From positions 1-64,000 of the forward strand of contig WNNJ02003008.1 in NCBI GenBank assembly GCA_012934845.2: DNA of 64,000 nucleotides, in the 5' to 3' direction. The first letter of the stretch is position 1. The number at the start of each line of letters is the position of its first letter. The translations under genes and the position numbers were made by a program. The notes below the pieces were generated by a model. It was not told the origin of the DNA, searched no databases, and saw only the letters and a program-made list of their open reading frames with translations. The stretch comes from Pomphorhynchus laevis. Lineage: Eukaryota > Acanthocephala > Palaeacanthocephala > Echinorhynchida > Pomphorhynchidae. Positions 59,015 to 64,000 of this stretch are shown piece after piece.

Positions 59015-59488
59015 ATGAAACCAATGTCAAGTGCTTTGTCTAAAAATCTGCTAGAAATGAAATTCATGAAGCGTGCATTTGCCGAAAAGCATCAGGATAA
59101 AGAAGCGCAGCGAGACCAGGAAGATGTTGGTTTTGAACAAGACAGAACAAATCCAAGTTTCTGGGTTCTTTACAATGAAAAACCTTTTCTAGAGGAACAC
59201 TTTGCTATTGATAAAGTTTACATCAATACAACACCTTCGATATTCCCACGATATTCATCTCAAGGATTTAACCCTGAAGTAGAAACCTTAATGACTCAAA
59301 ATTCATCCAACAAATTTATGATCGTTGATGAACCTGTTCAGCAGGACAATGCAAATACAGCTACGAACGATGAATATACAAAAGATCTTTATGATGAACT
59401 AGTTAAGCGGTTAGCTGATCGGGTGGAAAAGAGACAAAGGAGACACCGATCAAGGAAAAGTGGTGGTGGTAAAAAAAGGAAAACCTGA
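59015..59488 (+). CDS. MPHOSPH6: M-phase phosphoprotein 6 (exosome cofactor MPP6)
   Basis: A 157-aa single-exon protein. Human MPP6 is about 160 aa and starts with an LSKNLLRMKFM motif; here residues 8-20 read LSKNLLEMKFMKR. The second family signature is GFNPEVETLM at about 89-98 (human RGFNPEVEKLM). The middle has FWVLYNEKPFLEEHF. The C-terminus is strongly basic (KRQRRHRSRKSGGGKKRKT), fitting a nuclear, nucleolar RNA-binding protein. MPP6 binds the nuclear RNA exosome with MTR4 and acts in 5.8S rRNA 3'-end maturation. The start is the first ATG and gives the expected N-terminus. A poly(A) signal AATAAA lies at 59660-59665. Absence of introns and a transposon-rich setting leave open that it is an expressed retrocopy. 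Confidence 0.88.
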   Translation: MKPMSSALSKNLLEMKFMKRAFAEKHQDKEAQRDQEDVGFEQDRTNPSFWVLYNEKPFLEEHFAIDKVYINTTPSIFPRYSSQGFNPEVETLMTQNSSNKFMIVDEPVQQDNANTATNDEYTKDLYDELVKRLADRVEKRQRRHRSRKSGGGKKRKT

Positions 59489-59659
59489 TAAGCTTTTTTA
59501 CAATTGCTCAATACGCATAATTTTTATTTTAAAGTCGATAAATTATAATTTGAATATATAAATTTTGTCCAAGTTTATATGGTTTTTTCAAATTCGGTTA
59601 TGCCAACGAACTGGATGGTATAATTTTGATTTATTTTATGTTGCCTCTGTATTCAAATC

Positions 59660-59665
59660 AATAAA
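59660..59665 (+). promoter_or_regulatory. Possible poly(A) signal of MPHOSPH6
   Basis: Canonical AATAAA 172 bp after the stop codon, in AT-rich sequence where chance occurrences are common. Confidence 0.4.
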
Positions 59666-59669
59666 TTAC

Positions 59670-60039
59670 ATCTGTAATACCCTCAGCCTTTAAACTAATA
59701 TGGAATAAAAAGGAGTCATTATTATTTTAAGTATCATATTATTTTAATATTGACGTTCAAATTGACATATTGTATAATTGGATGTTTAAAAGAGAATTCG
59801 AGTTGCTACTTACAATGATCACACAACCCTCCAGCTCCGTATATTTTTTTAAATAATTTATCATGGCATAGATAAAAACATATTTATTTAAACTAATATG
59901 GAATCACAATATCTCATTGCTTTAATTTTGAAGTTTTTAGCAATGCTCGTCGATAATATACATTTCCCTAAATGAGTAAAAAATTAAGTAAAAAATTAAT
60001 TGAAAATAGGAGGAATGCAAACCAGACAAAATTTGATTT
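59670..60039. other. AT-rich spacer
   Basis: No gene or repeat recognised. Confidence 0.5.
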
Positions 60040-60710
60040 CCAAGCACCTCGATGATAAGTTATTTCAACAACTTCTGCAGAACGCCAACCTTTTCGACTC
60101 GGCAAGGCTAAGGGCAGTTGTTTGTCTCCAAGACTGCGCTTAGTTGCAGACCATACCCAACAAGACGACACGGAAAGACCTGGCCCCAGACGAATTTTGT
60201 GTTCTGCTCCGATTTTGGCTGGGTATGCCAATTAACAATGGGGACTTTAGATGCCGACGTTGTCTACGGCAAGCAGACAAATTTGGATTTCATGTTTTGA
60301 CCTGCTAGTTTTGCGGATATCCTGGAATTAGGCATGACGGAGTGCGATACATCATATTTCAAGCGTTGGTATCAGCCGGCTTAAGATTTGCGAGAGAGGT
60401 ACCCAATCTAGTCAGGAATTTGCGAGAGCGCCCTGCGGATATTCTCATTTACGGGGATCCACCGGTGCCGGTTGATTTTTGGGTAACCAATCCACAACAG
60501 AAGGCGTTTGTGTCCATGACCGCCGATACACCATCTTATGCCGCAACAGCTTTGCCATGTTTGTTAAAGAAAGGAAGTATAAACGTAAGATAGAAGAAAA
60601 TGGTTATAACTTTGTGGCAGCGGTCATCGAGACTGATGGGGCTGGAATTCATCTGGCGAAATGTTAATTCGATTTATTGGGCGGTCTATGTCTTGGCGGA
60701 ACAGAATTCC
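60040..60710 (+). mobile_element. Restriction-like endonuclease LINE, second lineage, C-terminal relic
   Basis: With frame changes it reads LGMPINNGDFRCRRC, ADKFGFHVL, GIRHDGVRYIIFQALVSAGL, REVPNLV, RERPADILIYGDPP and VDFWVTNP. This is the zinc knuckle plus RH, RPAD nuclease pattern of the same broad class as 49772-51414, but clearly another family (RPADILI in place of RRHDGVTI). At least one stop and several frameshifts. 60711-61310 holds only GC-richer decayed sequence that may be the rest of it; I recognise nothing further there. Confidence 0.55.
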
Positions 60711-61309
60711 ATACAGCAGAGCTGTTGGACATCTATTTCATAGGGTGTCAGTAGCTCTCATGATAGGTAACGCTAAAGCTATTCTAAAGAGCCTTGAATA
60801 TATGGGACAATCTCGAACAAAGAGGGGGATATAACCATGCAATGATCCAGTACAACGTTTAACCGTCGTTGCCAGCTTAAATCTTTCTTTCGATGAACCC
60901 CATATCGACACAAATTAATCTTTATCCGCTTCTTACTCGACCTCGTTGTTCGCGGGCAACGACCTGGCCGCAGATGTTCTGAAGGAGGTTCATGGATTAA
61001 AATCTTAGACTTTACGTTGTAGTCCAACCCTATTCAGTTGGCCGGACAAACATTTACAGGAGGATCCAAATCGGAGTAGCTGTGGATATTAAACCGTCAA
61101 AGTGACGAATCATTTTGACGATTTGATCATCCCTCCTCCTTTGTCAAACCAGGCCGTGCACCTGAAACAGATTCCATCGTGTAGCGATGACCAGGACAGG
61201 GACGCAGTCAACCAATACTCGTTGTGCAAGCGGATTGTATCGCTACGTGATTCGGGTTCGGTCAGTTTCCCCCATATCGATCTGAGCGGATCGATATGGT
61301 TTCATTTGT

Positions 61310-61480
61310 AATTATCAAATATATTGGTACAGTAGTTTGTGAACTTTTAATCGAATTAATTGTCTGAACTGATCACTTTGTAATAATTATTAATAAAAAA
61401 TTAATCCATAGTATAACAAGACAATCAGTATAAGTCAATTTAAATAAAAATTGATAAAATACAGAAAATATCAAATGAAT
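61310..61480 (+). repeat. Fragment of the galactosyltransferase-module 3' flank
   Basis: About 165 bp match 14170-14340 almost exactly (TATTGGTACAGTAGTTTGTG and TAACAAGACAATCAGTATAA). There is no galactosyltransferase sequence beside it, so pieces of the module flank occur alone. Confidence 0.8.
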
Positions 61481-62029
61481 AATATTAAATTATTATTTTA
61501 AATGTTTGTTTGTAGAAGAATCATTTTCTAATATAAAATGAATGTGAATAATTATAATACAGTATAGATCAAGATTTCAGTTTTGAACGCGAAATCATTT
61601 TAATTTTTTATAAAATTAAAATATAGAAAGCAATATGTATCGATAAATGTAACTTTGTTCATGTCCATGACTATTTATACTGATGCAATTCTTAATTAAA
61701 TTACAAATTAATTATTTGTTTATATGTATTGCATTGTATTAAAGCAACAATTTATGAAGAATTCACGTTCACAAATGCTCATGGTGAATGACGATCGTTG
61801 AATTTGGTTCAGTTGCTAATCGTTTATCAGTTGAACTATCCAATATTGATTGATTTATTGCAGCGCTGGCAATGTAGGCAATAATGCCTACCACCTTCAT
61901 CTTATGATTATAATACATAATTTTATATCTGCTCTTCTACAATTCATACTGATATTTAATATATATATATATAATCGGGACCGCATTTGATATATATACA
62001 TATATACACATATACATATATACATATAT
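61481..62029. repeat. AT-rich spacer ending in a TA/TACA microsatellite
   Basis: 61955-62030 is made of TA and TACATA units around a short GC-richer break. A small dispersed repeat lies at 61490-61560 (also at 49510). No gene seen. Confidence 0.6.
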
Positions 62030-63720
62030 ATGCCTTTTAAAATATCACAAAAAATCGTGCTAAAATATCACAGTTTGGGAACCCTGGATAACGACACTGC
62101 TCATCGACTACGTGGAACTGGTACTACGGTAATTTCCGGCAGGTTCTATATGTTACCGAAGATCCATAAGAATGACTCACATGTAATGGAAGACCAATTG
62201 TTAGCAATGTAGGTACTATCACAAAACAATTGTCGCGTTTCCTGGACTCTCTATTAAAACCTCTCGCACAGTCAGTCACCAGCTACATTGGCAATACTAA
62301 GGAATTTCTTGATAAGTTAAACACATATAAGGAATTGATAGTTGATACATGTGTGCTTCTAACGTTAGACGTGACCTCTATCTACACATCAATTCCTCAC
62401 GATCAAGGGTTGGCAAACGTAGACAAGGCAATGCAACGTGCTGGATGGAGTGAGATACAACTACAAATGGTAAGAGAGGGACTAACAATCATACTGGAAG
62501 GAAACGTATTTGAGTTTAATGGGTTAATGTATAGGCAGATTATTGGCACAGTCATGGGAACGCCTGTCGCTCCCAGCTACGCGATTCTATTCATGTCAAA
62601 ATATGAAGAAGAGATGATATCTCTATAAATAGTTAAATCTCTATTGTGGATGAGATATATTGATGATATTTTTGTAGCGTGGCAGGGCAGCGAGGAAGCT
62701 CTGACGATGTTCATGGAGCGACTGCAAAAATTACGGCTCGTTAAACTTCACTGTAGACCGAAGCCATCCAGTTAACTTTCTGGATGTGTCAATTTCAGTC
62801 GATAAAATAAGGCGAGAATCGATTACCGAGATGTTTCTCAAAGACAGTGATCAAAAGGTGTTTCTACATTCACGAAGTGCACACCAGTTCTACATGAAAA
62901 GAAACACATTAAGCAATGAAATGCTAAGGGTGCTACTGATATGCAACACTGCCAGCTCCAGACTAAAGTGGATACAGCGCATTAGAGATGAACTGCTAAT
63001 GAGAGGATACACTCATCGCGAAGTAAATCGGTCGATTAACGTTGCATTCACTCGGATGTACGCTGCGAAAAGTGACACAAGTAAGAAAGCCGATTGCATG
63101 CTGTGCATACCATACCACAACGCACTTAGCGGTTTGCCGAGGTTAGTATCCGGCACAGTATCAGCGATGAGGCGGAAATTTGGTAAAAATGAGAAGAGTA
63201 TTAGGGTCATTTTCACTGCGAAGAACAAGTTAAGAAATTTACTCACATCGTCGAGGTTGAAGACATCTACAGATGCTCGAGTACATTATGGGTGTAGACG
63301 ATGCTTAAGACCTAGAGCAAAATGCTGCTCAAATATAAGGGAAACTAAGATTTTTTAAAGCACATGTACGGGCCTAAAGTATTCCATAATGGAAAATACA
63401 TCGTGCAATTCTGCGGGGGACGTGTACGAGGCGCGTTGTAAAGTGTGCAACGCACAATATGTGGGTGAGACGGGGTTGACGATGAACCGGCGCTTGAACA
63501 ACAGAAGGAGTGATCTAACGAAGAAATCAAAAGAACGCGATGCGATTGTTCACCACTGCCTAACCACACACAACACTGATACAGATGTATTCGATTACAC
63601 CGTCATTGAACACGGCGTAAGCGATACGCAAGATAGACGACGTTTAGAGCAGAGATGAATTGGGCAGCTGCTAACGGATACACCAAATGGGTTAAATAAA
63701 GAGCATGTGTACGGATGGGA
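62030..63720 (+). mobile_element. Penelope-like element with RT and GIY-YIG, 5'-truncated and frameshifted
   Basis: PLE reverse transcriptase starts inside the fingers: GRFYMLPKIHK at about 62140, then SRFLDSLLKPL, LLTLDVTSIYTSIPH, GTVMGTPVAPSYA and, after a stop, RYIDDIF at about 62650 (catalytic motif). The thumb and linker follow (62786-63358). The endonuclease ORF 63389-63658 has CKVCNAQYVGETGLT, NRRLNNRRSDL and AIVHHC, the GIY-YIG pattern with YVG, R and H positions. PLEs use this nuclease with an RT related to telomerase. Breaks: frameshifts near 62200 and 62760 and stops near 62626 and 63356. The 5' part of the RT is missing, so the copy is dead but fairly recent. Confidence 0.8.
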
Positions 63721-63800
63721 TTTGGGTATTACGTAGAGATTTGTTTTCTTCTTGTTTGACTTTGTTGATTGGAACTTCATTTGTCTTTTCGTGTTTTAGA

Positions 63801-63825
63801 TTGAAAAAGACCACATGCCGAAACG
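63801..63825 (+). ncRNA. Hammerhead-like signature downstream of the PLE
   Basis: TTGAAAAAGACC, CATGCC, GAAACG about 140 bp past the GIY-YIG stop. It has the layout of the CTGANGA, hairpin, GAAA cores seen elsewhere, but the first box and hairpin are degraded. Its value is positional: it ties the recurring motif to a recognisable PLE. Confidence 0.35.
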
Positions 63826-64000
63826 TTAAGCTATTTTTTGTTGCTTAGCCGGTGTAGCAATTTCAAACTATATCACTTTGTTTCTCCACAAGGAGGCATA
63901 AACACCAGGTAGCATTCTATATATCTCTATAAGACCAAGAAATAGAACCGAATTATCCTCACAATATTCAAAGTCGCTAAGTATGCCAGTCATCCTATGT

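Noticed and set aside
1-64000. tRNA, rRNA and CRISPR arrays
   Set aside because: No cloverleaf with A and B boxes, no rRNA signature and no regularly spaced identical repeats were recognised. tRNA absence is not certain by eye.

Overview
The window is AT-rich, repeat-dominated animal DNA. There are no operons, ribosome-binding sites or bacterial genes. What can be read belongs to metazoan families: a beta-1,4-galactosyltransferase-like gene, an MPHOSPH6 (MPP6) exosome-cofactor gene, several LINE families, Penelope-like elements (PLEs) and Ty3/gypsy fossils. The mix fits an invertebrate, perhaps a flatworm-like or other spiralian animal, but the taxon is a guess.

Layout. (1) 1-7742 is a block L of mostly non-coding DNA carrying old PLE, LINE and gag pieces, a foldback element and a well-formed hammerhead ribozyme. 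(2) 7742-13924 is a transposon block: LINE-A, a LINE with a restriction-like endonuclease, and a 5' LINE-A copy on the minus strand. (3) 13925-16172 is a galactosyltransferase module (copy A) with an intact intronless 336-aa gene. (4) 16180-23902 is a near-identical second copy of block L. (5) 23905-29185 is a different transposon block: a minus-strand gypsy fossil, CR1-like LINE pieces, an MPHOSPH6 pseudogene fragment joined to old LINE-A, then plain AT-rich DNA. (6) 29190-32155 is galactosyltransferase module B, with two frameshifts. (7) 32351-32822 is a 380-bp-period repeat holding a very structured RNA candidate. (8) 32822-39186 holds two LINE-A copies. (9) 35607-47698 is a large inverted repeat: two 5'-truncated galactosyltransferase copies (C and D) lie head to head around a 1-kb spacer. 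The left arm is interrupted by LINE-A and by a young CR1-like LINE with an open ORF2. (10) 47700-56700 is a graveyard of SINE-like, LINE and PLE relics. (11) 59015-59488 is the single-exon MPHOSPH6 gene. (12) 60040-63825 holds another endonuclease LINE relic and a degraded PLE with a GIY-YIG domain.

Three themes stand out. A glycosyltransferase gene behaves like part of a dispersed, recombining repeat. Hammerhead-like cores recur beside PLE-like sequence, including one apparently complete ribozyme present twice and one retrozyme-like tandem unit. Nested insertions give exact empty and filled sites that order the events. The two host-type genes that still read through are galactosyltransferase copy A and MPHOSPH6. 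Nothing shows that they work together.
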